Shown: positions 26,784 through 35,999, counted from the first letter of the stretch. The stretch is 55,450 nt of DNA from Alphaproteobacteria bacterium (GCA_030428355.1 JAUIBL010000028.1:1-55450), one strand, 5' to 3'. Translations and numbers: made by a program. The notes: generated by a model from the letters alone, not told the origin.

Positions 26784-27377
26784 TCAGGTCAGGTCGATCC
26801 GCGACCGGTCGCCCTGTGCAAAGCGGCGCAGGACCATGGGATAAAGCCGGTGCTCCTGAACAAGCACCCTCGCGGCAAGACTGTCGGCGGTGTCGTCCGC
26901 CAAGACGGGCACCCGGGCCTGCCCCAGCACCTGACCGCCGTCCAGCTCTGCCGTAACCTCGTGGACGGAACAGCCCGCCTCGGTATCGCCCGCATCGATG
27001 GCGCGCTGATGGGTGTGCAGCCCTTTGTATTTCGGCAGAAGTGACGGGTGGATGTTGAGCATCTTGCCTTGCCACCGCGTCACGAAGCCTTCGGTCAGCA
27101 CCCGCATGAACCCGGCAAGGCAGAGGATGTCGGGCCGTGCCTGATCCAGCATATGGGTCAGCGCGTCCTCAAACGCGGGACGATCCGCGCCGAATGGGCG
27201 ATGGTCCACCACCGCCGTGGGGATGCCGCGCGCCCTCGCCTTCTCCAACCCACCCGCATCGGCGCGGTTGGACAGCACCAGCACGGGCCGCGCCGGGTGA
27301 TCCCCGGTCATGTCCTCGACCAGCGACACCATGTTGGAGCCACCACCAGAGATCAGGATCGCAACCCGTTTCGTCAA
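26784..27377 (-). CDS. purN: phosphoribosylglycinamide formyltransferase
   Basis: 197 residues. Formylates GAR with 10-formyl-tetrahydrofolate in purine synthesis. Seen: [11 protein letters not shown] (9-19), [15 protein letters not shown], and the catalytic [32 protein letters not shown] set with Asn, His and Asp. Its start overlaps the purM stop by 4 bases. Confidence 0.97.
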   Translation of the reverse strand: MTKRVAILISGGGSNMVSLVEDMTGDHPARPVLVLSNRADAGGLEKARARGIPTAVVDHRPFGADRPAFEDALTHMLDQARPDILCLAGFMRVLTEGFVTRWQGKMLNIHPSLLPKYKGLHTHQRAIDAGDTEAGCSVHEVTAELDGGQVLGQARVPVLADDTADSLAARVLVQEHRLYPMVLRRFAQGDRSRIDLT

Positions 27378-28420
27378 AGCAACGTGCCTGTATACGCCAT
27401 GCCCGGCATGCCGGTCACAGAGCCGATCCGCGACACGGTCTCGCCCGCCTCTTCCAGAACCGCTGTCAGCACGTCAGCCCGGTCTGCAGCGACGACGACG
27501 ATCATGCCGATGCCGCAGTTGAAGGTCTTGAGCAGTTCCGCCTCGGCCATCCCGCCGGTGGCCGCCAGCCATTTGAACACCGGCGGCAGCTCCCATGCGG
27601 AAAGGTCGATTTCCGCGCCCATGCCCTCGGGCAGCACGCGCGGCAGGTTCTCGGTCAGGCCACCGCCGGTGATATGCGCCAGCGCATGGACGCCACCCGC
27701 TTTGACCGCCGCCAGCGCCTGCGTCACGTAAAGCCGCGTCGGGGTCAGCAGCACCTCGCCCAGCGATCCGTCCGCCCAGGGGCAGTCCGCCTCCCAGCCC
27801 AGCCCGGAAACCTCCACCAACTTACGCACAAGGCTGTAGCCGTTGGAATGCACACCGTCCGAAGCCAGCCCCAGCAGCACATCACCCTTCGCCACCCCCG
27901 ACGGCAGGTCCGTGCCCCGCTCCATCGCGCCAACGGAAAAGCCCGCGAGGTCGAAATCGCCCGCAGGATACATGCCCGGCATCTCTGCCGTCTCGCCCCC
28001 GATCAGCGCACAGCCCGACCGCGCGCATCCTTCGGCGATGCCTTCGATCACCCGCGCTGCCGTATCGGTGTCGAGCTTGCCCGTCGCGAAATAATCGAGG
28101 AAAAACAGCGGCTCAGCGCCCTGACACACCAGATCGTTCACGCACATCGCCACAAGGTCGATGCCCACGCCATCCACATGGCCCGTATCAATCGCAATCC
28201 GCAGCTTGGTGCCCACACCATCGGTCGCCGCCACCAGCACCGGATCGGTGAACCCCGCTCCCTTGAGATCGAAGAGCGCACCAAAGCCGCCCAGCCCCGA
28301 CATCACACCGGGCCGCGCCGTGCGCTTGGCCGCGGGTTTGATCCGCTCCACCAGCGCATTGCCCGCGTCGATATCCACACCCGCATCCGCGTAGGTGATG
28401 CCGTTCTTGCCGTCTGTCAT
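27374..28420 (-). CDS. purM: phosphoribosylformylglycinamidine cyclo-ligase (AIR synthetase)
   Basis: 348 residues. ATP-dependent ring closure of FGAM to AIR. Signature sequences: [68 protein letters not shown], and [17 protein letters not shown]. First gene of purMN; the promoter should lie in 28421-28534, ahead of the oppositely oriented tRNA. Confidence 0.97.
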   Translation of the reverse strand: MTDGKNGITYADAGVDIDAGNALVERIKPAAKRTARPGVMSGLGGFGALFDLKGAGFTDPVLVAATDGVGTKLRIAIDTGHVDGVGIDLVAMCVNDLVCQGAEPLFFLDYFATGKLDTDTAARVIEGIAEGCARSGCALIGGETAEMPGMYPAGDFDLAGFSVGAMERGTDLPSGVAKGDVLLGLASDGVHSNGYSLVRKLVEVSGLGWEADCPWADGSLGEVLLTPTRLYVTQALAAVKAGGVHALAHITGGGLTENLPRVLPEGMGAEIDLSAWELPPVFKWLAATGGMAEAELLKTFNCGIGMIVVVAADRADVLTAVLEEAGETVSRIGSVTGMPGMAYTGTLL

Positions 28421-28534
28421 GCTGCACCCTCCGAAGGTCGCGCGTGCCTTAGCGCAGCGACGAACACGAGTCCATCATCCCTGTGCCGCGCCTCTTGACG
28501 CGCCCCGGTTGTCTGATACTGAAACATTCATGGC

Positions 28535-28611
28535 GGGCCTGTAGCTCAATTGGTTAGAGCAGAGCGCTCATAACGCTTTGGTTGCGGGTTCAAGTCCTGC
28601 CGGGCCTACCA
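28535..28611 (+). tRNA. tRNA with CAU anticodon, probably tRNA-Ile2 (lysidine-modified)
   Basis: 77 bases: acceptor GGGCCTG/CGGGCCT, D-arm TAGCTCAATTGGTTAGAGC, anticodon stem-loop AGCGCTCATAACGCT, T-arm GCGGGTTCAAGTCCTGC, discriminator A and encoded CCA. The anticodon arm, variable region and T-arm resemble ileX-type tRNA-Ile2 (CTCATAA loop, TTGGT variable region, GGTTCAAGTCC) more than elongator tRNA-Met. That identity is by recall and needs TilS-determinant scoring. A palindrome TTTTACCA-tc-TGGTAAAA (28614-28631) follows 2 bases after the CCA. Confidence 0.9.
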
Positions 28612-28641
28612 TATTTTACCATCTGGTAAAAAACGCCACTC

Positions 28642-29361
28642 TCAGAAAACACACCTGCTGACATCCGGCGTCGTCGCCCGCCAGCGCAGCGCATCCGCGA
28701 TCATCTTGGGCACATCCGGGTGCAGGCCGATGGGGTCGAGGACGATGCCCTGGAACCGGGATGCTTCGACTGCCTCTGGCAAATCGTCGAGCACGTGGCC
28801 GCGCTTGGCGGCGAAGTACGGCAGGCAGATGGCGTTTGCCCCCAGCCCGGACAGCGCGTCGGTCAGCGACGGGTCCTCCTCGACAAAGCCGCAGCGGACG
28901 GACCTTGGCCCGAAATCCTCGGCCACACGGTCGGCAAAGGCGCGGGTAGCCTCTGACACGCGGCGGGATTTGCCCGAGCCGTGGCCTGCGATGACGAGGT
29001 CGGTTCCGTACGGCTCGAACCCGTGATCCGTACAAACCTGCCGCAGCCAGTTGGCGGCGAGCATCGGCAAGGTGCAGTCCAGACCAAAGCTGACCAGTTG
29101 CGGCCCGACCCCTTGGGCCAGCCGTTTGGGCAGTTGCACCTGCGTGAACCAGCCATCAGCCATGAACATCGGATAGATCAGCGCGCCGGGGAGGTCTGCC
29201 GACAGCGCCTCGATCCGGCCTTCAGCGGCCAGTGTCACACCTTCGACCCGCGCCTCGGGCAGATGCGCCGCCACGGCCGCCGCAAGGGCTGCGATTTCCG
29301 CCTCGCCCACATCGGGGTCCGAGGGCTGGCCGTGGCTGACGATCAGGGCATCGAAGGTCAT
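28642..29361 (-). CDS. CbiX/sirohydrochlorin-chelatase-like protein
   Basis: 239 residues with two related halves: LIVSHGQPSDPD at 6-17 and LVIAGHGSGKSRRVSE in the second half, each with the chelatase-type His. PMFMADGWFTQVQLPKRL and CLPYFAAKRGHVLDDLPEA supply the second conserved segments. The family inserts cobalt or iron into sirohydrochlorin-type tetrapyrroles, but the roseobacter members are only annotated as CbiX-like. Here it may support corrinoid or siroheme synthesis. Its stop is 31 bases from the tRNA end. Confidence 0.72.
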   Translation of the reverse strand: MTFDALIVSHGQPSDPDVGEAEIAALAAAVAAHLPEARVEGVTLAAEGRIEALSADLPGALIYPMFMADGWFTQVQLPKRLAQGVGPQLVSFGLDCTLPMLAANWLRQVCTDHGFEPYGTDLVIAGHGSGKSRRVSEATRAFADRVAEDFGPRSVRCGFVEEDPSLTDALSGLGANAICLPYFAAKRGHVLDDLPEAVEASRFQGIVLDPIGLHPDVPKMIADALRWRATTPDVSRCVF

Positions 29362-29391
29362 GAAAGTCTCCGGGCTTGGTCCTGACGAGAC

Positions 29392-30159
29392 TTAGCGCGG
29401 AGCCATGCGGATGGCACCATCCAAGCGGATCACTTCGCCGTTGAGCATCGGGTTCTCGACGATATGGCGCACCAATGCCGCGTATTCGCTTGGGTGCCCC
29501 AGACGCGAGGGATTCGGCACCTGCGCGCCAAGGCTGTCCTGCACCTCTTGCGGCAAACCTTCGAGCATGGGCGTCTTGAACAATCCCGGCGCGATGGCGC
29601 AGACGCGGATGCCCAGGTGCGCCAGATCGCGGGCCATGGGCAGCGTCATGCCGACCACCCCACCTTTGGAGGCCGCATAGGCCACCTGCCCCACCTGCCC
29701 TTCAAAGGCTGCGACAGAGGCCGTGTTGACGATGACACCGCGCGCCCCGTCCGCATCCAGCGGGTCGTTCGCGGCCATCAGCGCCGCCGCCTGAGAGGCC
29801 AAGTTGAACGTGCCGATCAGGTTCACACTGATCGTGGCGATAAAGGGCTTCGGGTCATGTGCTGCGCCTTTCGACACGGTCTTGGCGGCAGGGGCGATGC
29901 CCGCGCAGTTCACCGCGATATGAGCGGCGCCATAGGTGGATTTCACAACCTCCATCGCGGCGGCGACGCTGGCGGGGTCGCTGACATCGGTCTTGACGAA
30001 GACCCCACCCAGAGCTTCGGCCCGCGCGGTGCCAGCCGCCTCGTTCATGTCGAGAAGAACAACCTTTGCCCCGGCGTCGGCCAGAGCGGTTGCAGCGGCG
30101 GCCCCGAGGCCGGATGCGCCGCCCGATATGATGGCGACGGTGTTTTCGGTGATGATCAT
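29392..30159 (-). CDS. short-chain dehydrogenase, 3-hydroxyacyl-CoA dehydrogenase type II-like
   Basis: 255 residues from ATG 30159, with AGGAGGGAG just upstream; the frame continues to 30492 without coding features. Classical SDR: cofactor motif SGGASGLG at 12-19, NCAGIAP at 84-90, catalytic S148, Y161 and K165 (YAASK). The [27 protein letters not shown] region and the C-terminal [15 protein letters not shown] resemble HSD17B10-type 3-hydroxyacyl-CoA dehydrogenases of fatty-acid or branched-chain catabolism. The exact substrate is inferred. Confidence 0.85.
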   Translation of the reverse strand: MIITENTVAIISGGASGLGAAAATALADAGAKVVLLDMNEAAGTARAEALGGVFVKTDVSDPASVAAAMEVVKSTYGAAHIAVNCAGIAPAAKTVSKGAAHDPKPFIATISVNLIGTFNLASQAAALMAANDPLDADGARGVIVNTASVAAFEGQVGQVAYAASKGGVVGMTLPMARDLAHLGIRVCAIAPGLFKTPMLEGLPQEVQDSLGAQVPNPSRLGHPSEYAALVRHIVENPMLNGEVIRLDGAIRMAPR

Positions 30160-30285
30160 GTGCGCTCCCTCCTGGTCTTGCTGGTCGCCTGTGGTGATGC
30201 CTTGCGATCCTTTCTGAAGTGTTTCGGGCGGGAAAAACAAGGGTGCGCCGGTTGGCGGGCAAGCCTGTTGCAACGGGCTTTGACA

Positions 30286-30327
30286 CGCGATTTGCAAATC
30301 GCGTATCAAGCGCCTTCGAAGGCGCTT
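30286..30327. repeat. two adjacent perfect palindromes
   Basis: CGCGATTTGCAAATCGCG (30286-30303, 18 bp) and AAGCGCCTTCGAAGGCGCTT (30308-30327, 20 bp), separated by 4 bases. They lie in the divergent gap between the SDR gene (start 30159) and the acyltransferase (start 30356). Confidence 0.8.
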
Positions 30328-30355
30328 CCCGCCGACACCAGAACAGGTTTTCCTT

Positions 30356-31282
30356 TTGGCCAAGACGAAGAAGCGCAAACACACCCCCGGCGGCTGGGAG
30401 GACTGGGCCACGGACCGCGTGCTGCGCGCGGCGATCTGGTGTGCGCTGCGCCTGCCGATCCGCGCCCGGCTGTGGCTGATGGGGCGGCTCATCCAGCATA
30501 TCGTGGCCCCCTTGGCGGGCTACCGCGACCGCGCGATGGACAATCTGGCCCATGTCTGGCCCGAGATGGGCGTGCTCGACCGCCGTCGTCTGGCCGATCT
30601 GGTGGCCGACAATGCCGGGCGCACGATGATCGACAATTACGATGTCACAGGCCTGATGCGCCGGATGGCCAAGGCCGAGATCTCGGGCGATGGTCTGGCA
30701 GAGGTGGAACAGGCCCGCGCCGAAGGGCGTCCGGTGCTGTTCGTCACCGGGCATTTCGGCAATTTCGAAGCGCCGCGCGCGGCGCTTGTGGCGCGAGGAT
30801 ACCGGATCGGCGGGCTCTATCGTCCGATGTCCAACCCGTATTTCAACGCGCATTACGCCGCCAACATGCACGCCTTGTCAGACCCGGTCTTCGAACAGGG
30901 GCGGCGCGGCACGATGGGGCTGATCAAGCATATCCGCGAGGGCGGCATGGGGGTTCTTCTGTTCGATGTCTATGACAGCGCGGGCGTGCCTATCGACTTC
31001 ATGGGGCAACCCGCGCCGACTCTGACTTCGGCTGCCGACATCGCTCTGAAGACAGGGGCGCTGCTGGTGCCGTTCTTCGGCATCCGCAAGGAAGATGGCG
31101 TCAGTTTCGAAGCGGTGTTCGAGGCGCCGATCCCGCATGGGGACCCGGTCGAGATGATGCGCGAGGCGACCCGCAGGCTCGAGGCGCGCGTCCATGCGCA
31201 TCCCGAGCAATGGTTCTGGATTCACCGTAGGTGGAAGCCCAAACGTCAGCGCAAACGCGCGGCGGCAAAGATGGGGCCGTAA
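30356..31282 (+). CDS. LpxL-like lysophospholipid/lauroyl acyltransferase
   Basis: 308 residues using a TTG start at 30356 (sequence [15 protein letters not shown] follows). The HX4E acyltransferase motif is H133-FGNF-E138, then [44 protein letters not shown] and a C-terminal [16 protein letters not shown] typical of LpxL/HtrB. Attaches secondary acyl chains to lipid A at the inner membrane; chain specificity unknown. Its last 37 bases overlap the convergent DUF1223 gene. Confidence 0.9.
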   Translation: MAKTKKRKHTPGGWEDWATDRVLRAAIWCALRLPIRARLWLMGRLIQHIVAPLAGYRDRAMDNLAHVWPEMGVLDRRRLADLVADNAGRTMIDNYDVTGLMRRMAKAEISGDGLAEVEQARAEGRPVLFVTGHFGNFEAPRAALVARGYRIGGLYRPMSNPYFNAHYAANMHALSDPVFEQGRRGTMGLIKHIREGGMGVLLFDVYDSAGVPIDFMGQPAPTLTSAADIALKTGALLVPFFGIRKEDGVSFEAVFEAPIPHGDPVEMMREATRRLEARVHAHPEQWFWIHRRWKPKRQRKRAAAKMGP

Positions 31283-31944
31283 TCCTTTTTCTGCACCAGA
31301 ACCACGATGGGCGCATTGCCCGACACGGGCACCGATGAGGACAGCGGCGCGCGACCGTTCCAGTCGCCGATGTCCGACCATTCCGTCACGATATGGCTGT
31401 ATGTCAGGGTTTTGCCCGCGTTTTCGCCGCGCGGGATCTGCACATTCGCGGACGGTGTGTACCGCACGAGGATCACATCCGCGTCCGACAGGCCCGACGC
31501 CGCCGGCGCGGTGATGGTCAGACGGTCGCCGGACCGCTTGAGGGTCAGCTTGACCGGCAAGCCCTTGGCGGCATGCGCCTGCACCGCGTCGGTCACATCC
31601 ATCGGACGGTTGCCCACCACGTCAGCAGCCCCGTTGACCACCATCTGCGGCGTGTAGATCGACCGGTTGCCGAAACTGCGGGCATAGCCCTTCTGACGCT
31701 TGGTGAAGGCGGCGTGGGCGAATTTGTCCTTCCAGCCGATGTAATCCCAATAGTCGACATGCAGCGCCAGCGCGATCACGTTGTCGCGTTGCCCCAGACG
31801 CGCCAGCATTTCGTCTGCGGGGGGACAGGAGGAACAGCCCTGCGAGGTGAAGAGTTCGACCACAACCGGCGTGTCCTGGGCCTGCGAGGCCGTTGCCGCC
31901 ATACCGACGAACATCGCTGTCACCAAAGCCAGAAGCCTGTTCAT
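31246..31944 (-). CDS. secreted DUF1223 (thioredoxin-like) protein
   Basis: 232 residues. Signal peptide MNRLLALVTAMFVGMAATASQA, then VVVELFTSQGCSSCPPADEML (residues 27-47) with the CxxC of the DUF1223 thioredoxin-like fold, HVDYWDYIGWKD, and YTPQMVVNGA. Predicted periplasmic; the redox partner is unknown. Convergent with the acyltransferase gene, with overlapping 3' ends. Confidence 0.88.
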   Translation of the reverse strand: MNRLLALVTAMFVGMAATASQAQDTPVVVELFTSQGCSSCPPADEMLARLGQRDNVIALALHVDYWDYIGWKDKFAHAAFTKRQKGYARSFGNRSIYTPQMVVNGAADVVGNRPMDVTDAVQAHAAKGLPVKLTLKRSGDRLTITAPAASGLSDADVILVRYTPSANVQIPRGENAGKTLTYSHIVTEWSDIGDWNGRAPLSSSVPVSGNAPIVVLVQKKDYGPIFAAARLR

Positions 31945-32050
31945 TCTACTTTCGTCCCATCCTTGTCACTTCCCCTGACATCTAGCCCCGGCAAAGTGAA
32001 ATAACCAATCAAGGTTTTGCGATACGCCGCGATCTGCGCGGTATCGAATA

Positions 32051-32062
32051 ATTGTGCACAAT
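32051..32062. promoter_or_regulatory. 12-bp palindrome upstream of acnA
   Basis: attgtgcacaat is perfectly symmetric and lies 96 bp before the acnA start, in an A+T-rich patch (aattgtgcacaatagtatacc) that looks like a promoter. A preceding hairpin cgatac...gtatcg (32020-32046, bulged) abuts it. Possible operator; the regulator cannot be named. Gap 31945-32157 has no gene. Confidence 0.45.
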
Positions 32063-32157
32063 AGTATACCAAAATCGTCGCACCCCCCTTGATCGACTCT
32101 GTGGCATCAGGCAAAGAGCGCGCAAAGACCCCTTTCCCCCTTTTGAGGAGCCATGTC

Positions 32158-34947
32158 ATGCCCATCATCGTTGGTCAGGATACAGCCAAGACTCGTAAGA
32201 CGCTTACGGTCAACGGCCAGTCCATCGCCTATTACTCGATCCCCGCCGCCGAGGCTGCCGGGCTTGGGACATTTTCGAACCTGCCCGCCTGTCTCAAGGT
32301 GGTGCTCGAGAACATGCTGCGCTTCGAAGATGGCAAGACCGTCAGCGTGGACGACATCAAGGCGTTCGGCACCTGGGGCGAAAACGGCGGCCAGAACCCG
32401 CGCGAGATCGCCTATCGCCCGGCCCGCGTTCTGATGCAGGACTTCACCGGCGTTCCGGCGGTTGTCGACCTTGCGGCGATGCGTGACGGGATCGTGGCGC
32501 TGGGGGGGGATCCGGAAAAGATCAACCCGCTGAACCCGGTTGATCTGGTCATCGACCACTCGGTGATGATCGACGAATTCGGCAACCCGCGCGCGTTCCA
32601 GATGAACGTCGACCGGGAATACGAACGCAACATGGAGCGCTATGTCTTCCTGAAATGGGGTCAGAAGGCGTTCAACAACTTCCGCGTCGTGCCTCCCGGC
32701 ACCGGCATCTGCCACCAGGTGAACCTTGAATACCTCGCGCAAACTGTCTGGACCGATGCAGACCAGACCGGTGCGCAGGTCGCCTACCCCGATACACTCG
32801 TTGGCACCGACAGCCACACAACCATGGTCAACGGCGCGGCCGTTCTGGGCTGGGGCGTCGGCGGGATCGAGGCCGAGGCCGCGATGCTGGGTCAGCCGAT
32901 CTCCATGCTGATCCCCGAAGTCATCGGATTCGAGCTGACGGGTCAGATGATGGAAGGCACCACGGGCACCGACCTCGTGCTCAAGGTCGTGGAAATGCTG
33001 CGCGCCAAGGGTGTGGTCGGCAAGTTCGTGGAATTCTACGGCGCGGGCCTCGACAACCTGCCGCTGGCCGACCGCGCGACGATCGCCAACATGGCACCGG
33101 AATACGGCGCGACCTGCGGCTTCTTCCCGATCGACGACGAAACCCTGCGCTACCTGCGCAACACCGGCCGCGACGAAGACCGCGTCGCGCTGGTCGAAGC
33201 CTATGCCAAGGAAAACGGCTTCTGGCGCGGTGCGGATTACGCGCCGGTCTATACCGACACGCTGAGCCTCGACATGGGCACCATCGTTCCGGCAATTTCC
33301 GGCCCGAAGCGTCCGCAGGACTACATCGCTCTCGACAAGGCGGGCAAAGCGTTCGGCGACTACGTCAAAGGCATCCGTTCGGGCAAGGACGCCAGCCCGA
33401 AAGAGGAAATCCGCTGGGAAGGTGAAGGCGGCGCACCCGAACCGACCGAGATTCCGGGGGACGAAGGCCACCACAAGCGGGGCTATGTCGCCAGCAAGGA
33501 CGGCAACTATCAGCTCCATGACGGTTCGGTCGTGATCGCGTCGATCACCTCCTGCACCAACACGTCGAACCCCTATGTGATGATCGGCGCGGGCCTTGTC
33601 GCCCGGAAGGCGCGCGAAAAGGGCCTGACCCGCAAGCCCTGGGTCAAGACATCGCTCGCCCCAGGCTCGCAGGTCGTGTCCGCGTATCTCGAAGCGGCGA
33701 ACCTTCAGGAAGATCTCGATGCCATCGGGTTCAACCTTGTCGGCTATGGTTGCACCACCTGTATCGGCAACTCCGGCCCGCTGGCCGAAGAGATCTCGAA
33801 GTGCATCAACGACAATGACCTGATCGCTACATCCGTGCTGTCGGGCAACCGCAACTTCGAAGGCCGGATTTCCCCGGACGTGCGCGCCAACTACCTCGCC
33901 TCTCCGCCCCTCGTGGTGGCCTACGCGCTGGTCGGTGACATGAACGTCGACATCACCACCGCATCGCTGGGCAAGGACAAGGACGGCAACGATGTCTATC
34001 TCAAGGACATCTGGCCGACCTCCAAGGAAGTCGCCGATCTGGTCGAACAGACCGTGACGCGCGAGGCGTTCCAGTCGAAATATGCCGATGTGTTCAAGGG
34101 CGACGAGAAATGGCAGGGCGTGGAGACCACCGACGCCAAGACCTATGACTGGCCGCCCGCGTCGACCTATGTGCAGAACCCGCCCTATTTCCAGGGCATC
34201 ACCATGGCGACCAAGAAAATCGAAAACATCGAAGGTGCCAAGGTTCTGGCGCTTCTGGGCGACATGATCACAACCGACCACATCAGCCCGGCGGGGTCTT
34301 TCAAGGACACAACACCTGCGGGCAAATACCTGATCGAACGCCAGGTGCCGGTGCGTGAATTCAACTCGTACGGATCGCGTCGCGGCAACCACGAGATCAT
34401 GATGCGCGGCACCTTCGCCAATATCCGCATCAAGAACGAGATGCTGGATGGCGTCGAAGGCGGCTACACCAAGGGCCCCGATGGTCAGCAGACCTCGATC
34501 TATGACGCGGCAATGGCCTATCAGGAGGCCGGTGTTCCGCTGGTTGTCTTCGGTGGCGAACAGTACGGCGCAGGCTCCAGCCGCGACTGGGCGGCCAAGG
34601 GCACGGCACTTCTGGGCGTCAAGGCCGTGATCGCGGAGAGCTTCGAGCGTATCCACCGCTCCAACCTTGTTGGCATGGGCGTGATCCCGTTCGAGTTCAC
34701 TGGCGGTGACACCCGCAAGTCGCTGGGCCTCAAGGGCGATGAAACCGTGTCGATCCACGGGCTCGACACCATCACGCCGCTGGCCGAGGTGCCCTGCACC
34801 ATCACCTATGCGGACGGGACCGAGAAGACGATCACGCTCAAGTGCCGGATCGATACCGCCATCGAGATCGAATACATCGAACATGGCGGCGTGCTGCACT
34901 ACGTGCTGCGCGATCTGGCGAGCCGCGACACGGTGGCGGCGGAATAA
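32158..34947 (+). CDS. acnA: aconitate hydratase A
   Basis: 929 residues from ATG 32158, which follows TTGAGGAG; an out-of-frame ATG lies 5 bases earlier. Isomerises citrate to isocitrate in the TCA cycle using a 4Fe-4S cluster. Seen: VPPGTGICHQVNLEYLAQTVW, DTLVGTDSHTTMVNG, ASITSCTNTSNPYVMIGAGL and GYGCTTCIGNSGP, which supply the cluster cysteines. The swivel domain follows (GDMITTDHISPAGSF, EFNSYGSRRGNHEIMMRGTF, GAGSSRDWAAKGT). Length is as usual for AcnA. Confidence 0.98.
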   Translation: MPIIVGQDTAKTRKTLTVNGQSIAYYSIPAAEAAGLGTFSNLPACLKVVLENMLRFEDGKTVSVDDIKAFGTWGENGGQNPREIAYRPARVLMQDFTGVPAVVDLAAMRDGIVALGGDPEKINPLNPVDLVIDHSVMIDEFGNPRAFQMNVDREYERNMERYVFLKWGQKAFNNFRVVPPGTGICHQVNLEYLAQTVWTDADQTGAQVAYPDTLVGTDSHTTMVNGAAVLGWGVGGIEAEAAMLGQPISMLIPEVIGFELTGQMMEGTTGTDLVLKVVEMLRAKGVVGKFVEFYGAGLDNLPLADRATIANMAPEYGATCGFFPIDDETLRYLRNTGRDEDRVALVEAYAKENGFWRGADYAPVYTDTLSLDMGTIVPAISGPKRPQDYIALDKAGKAFGDYVKGIRSGKDASPKEEIRWEGEGGAPEPTEIPGDEGHHKRGYVASKDGNYQLHDGSVVIASITSCTNTSNPYVMIGAGLVARKAREKGLTRKPWVKTSLAPGSQVVSAYLEAANLQEDLDAIGFNLVGYGCTTCIGNSGPLAEEISKCINDNDLIATSVLSGNRNFEGRISPDVRANYLASPPLVVAYALVGDMNVDITTASLGKDKDGNDVYLKDIWPTSKEVADLVEQTVTREAFQSKYADVFKGDEKWQGVETTDAKTYDWPPASTYVQNPPYFQGITMATKKIENIEGAKVLALLGDMITTDHISPAGSFKDTTPAGKYLIERQVPVREFNSYGSRRGNHEIMMRGTFANIRIKNEMLDGVEGGYTKGPDGQQTSIYDAAMAYQEAGVPLVVFGGEQYGAGSSRDWAAKGTALLGVKAVIAESFERIHRSNLVGMGVIPFEFTGGDTRKSLGLKGDETVSIHGLDTITPLAEVPCTITYADGTEKTITLKCRIDTAIEIEYIEHGGVLHYVLRDLASRDTVAAE

Positions 34948-34983
34948 GGTCTGGCCGTCCGGTCACGCAATTAAAGAAACAAG

Positions 34984-35009
34984 ACGGCGCGCCAGTGGTG
35001 CGCCGTTTT
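34984..35009 (+). terminator. acnA terminator
   Basis: A 10-bp stem acggcgcgcc / ggtgcgccgt (one G-U) with loop agt runs into tttt, about 37 bp after the acnA stop. Confidence 0.85.
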
Positions 35010-35034
35010 CGCGACATGGCAGTGTTTTGCGCCG

Positions 35035-35577
35035 TCAGTCCGGAACCGGGATACAGGCCCCACCTTCAACCTGCAGGGATGGGTTCCGGCCCCGCCAACT
35101 GATCTCTCCATCAGGGCCGAAGCAGAGGATTTCCCCCTCGAAGCTGGTCATCATGTCATAGGGCACATCACCGACGCGATCACACTGTCTTTCCGTCGGA
35201 GCCACCACATAGCCGCCGATTCCCATGGCCATCGCGGCGCAGAACACTTGACCTGTGTGCCCTTTGGCGACCAGACAATCCGGCAGCCAGATCTTTTGAA
35301 CCAATCCGCTCAACTGATTGAACAGATACACATTGTCGGAGGAAAACCCTTCCCCGAGCTGCAGGCGTCCGGCGGTCCCGTGACAGCTTAGAACCAGATT
35401 CTTAAGCTGCCCCCCGCGCGCAGAGCGGGCGACTTCTCCGACCCACTCGACGATGTGTTCAGGCGATTCCGTTGTCGCGATGTCCCATGTGTTCCACATC
35501 TGGAACCTGCGGGATCGCGTGCCATCACTGACGCGGGGATCGTTGACGGCCATATTGGGTCTGGGCAAACGGTACAT
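35035..35577 (-). CDS. orphan small protein resembling the caspase/CHAT-like fold
   Basis: 180 residues from ATG 35577 (GGAGACC upstream); starts at 35604 and 35553 are alternatives. No signal peptide. I see a His-Gly in a strand context (LVLSCHGTAGRLQLGEG, H66) and 35 residues later KIWLPDCLVAKGHTGQVFCAAMAMGIGGYVVAPTE with C101. This His...Cys layout with 'cysteine, then G-x-x-F-x-x-A-x-A' helix and VVAPT strand recalls CHAT/DUF4347 caspase-like domains. It stands alone, without effector or repeat domains, flanked by AT-richer DNA. Function unknown; the fold call is tentative. Confidence 0.6.
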   Translation of the reverse strand: MYRLPRPNMAVNDPRVSDGTRSRRFQMWNTWDIATTESPEHIVEWVGEVARSARGGQLKNLVLSCHGTAGRLQLGEGFSSDNVYLFNQLSGLVQKIWLPDCLVAKGHTGQVFCAAMAMGIGGYVVAPTERQCDRVGDVPYDMMTSFEGEILCFGPDGEISWRGRNPSLQVEGGACIPVPD

Positions 35578-35889
35578 GAAAGGTCTCCGGAAAATCGAAA
35601 TCAAAAAATCAAATCTGGACGGAACAATACGTCACTGACCATGAGCCGACCAAGAGCAAAGTTCCGACGCAGCGCGTTCCTGCCATGACCCGCGCAGACG
35701 CAACCTCCTCCTCCAATCCGACTGCACTGTGACTGTTTTTCAAACAATGTCGGCAAAAATCTGCGCAGAAATGAAAAAGATATTCAAAAATTGATCCAAG
35801 TTGTCGCATGTGACAGCTTGGGCCCTACACATTTCACAAGGACGCCCCACTTATCGTGTTCACAGGCACAGACACCCACAGGTAAAATA

Positions 35890-35991
35890 ATGAAGCTTTT
35901 GACCATCATTCAAACAGCGGCCCTGCTTTTGATCGCAGGCGCAAGCGTGTTTGCCGGCATCCCGGACACTGCTCCGGTCGTGATGCCCTGA
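35890..35991 (+). CDS. 33-residue hydrophobic peptide, possible secreted or membrane microprotein
   Basis: MKLLTIIQTAALLLIAGASV followed by a short FAGIPDTAPVVMP tail. It looks like a signal peptide or single membrane helix with an Ala-x-Ala-like exit. AGG lies 8 bases before the ATG. The 285-bp gap before it (35605-35889) is AT-rich with no other gene. Its stop is 9 bases from the convergent ccmG stop. Coding status unproven. Confidence 0.5.
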   Translation: MKLLTIIQTAALLLIAGASVFAGIPDTAPVVMP

Positions 35992-35999
35992 TCTGAGGT

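Noticed and set aside
28614..28631. Terminator after the tRNA
   Set aside because: The palindrome TTTTACCA/TGGTAAAA is short and AT-rich and ends in A rather than T on the tRNA strand; kept only as a note under the tRNA.
30160..30492. N-terminal extension of the SDR dehydrogenase
   Set aside because: Extension runs through palindromes and the divergent acyltransferase start; a strong ribosome site marks ATG 30159.
32107..34899. 930-codon minus-strand open frame opposite acnA
   Set aside because: Complete antisense shadow of aconitase; long only because of strong codon bias in a GC-rich gene.
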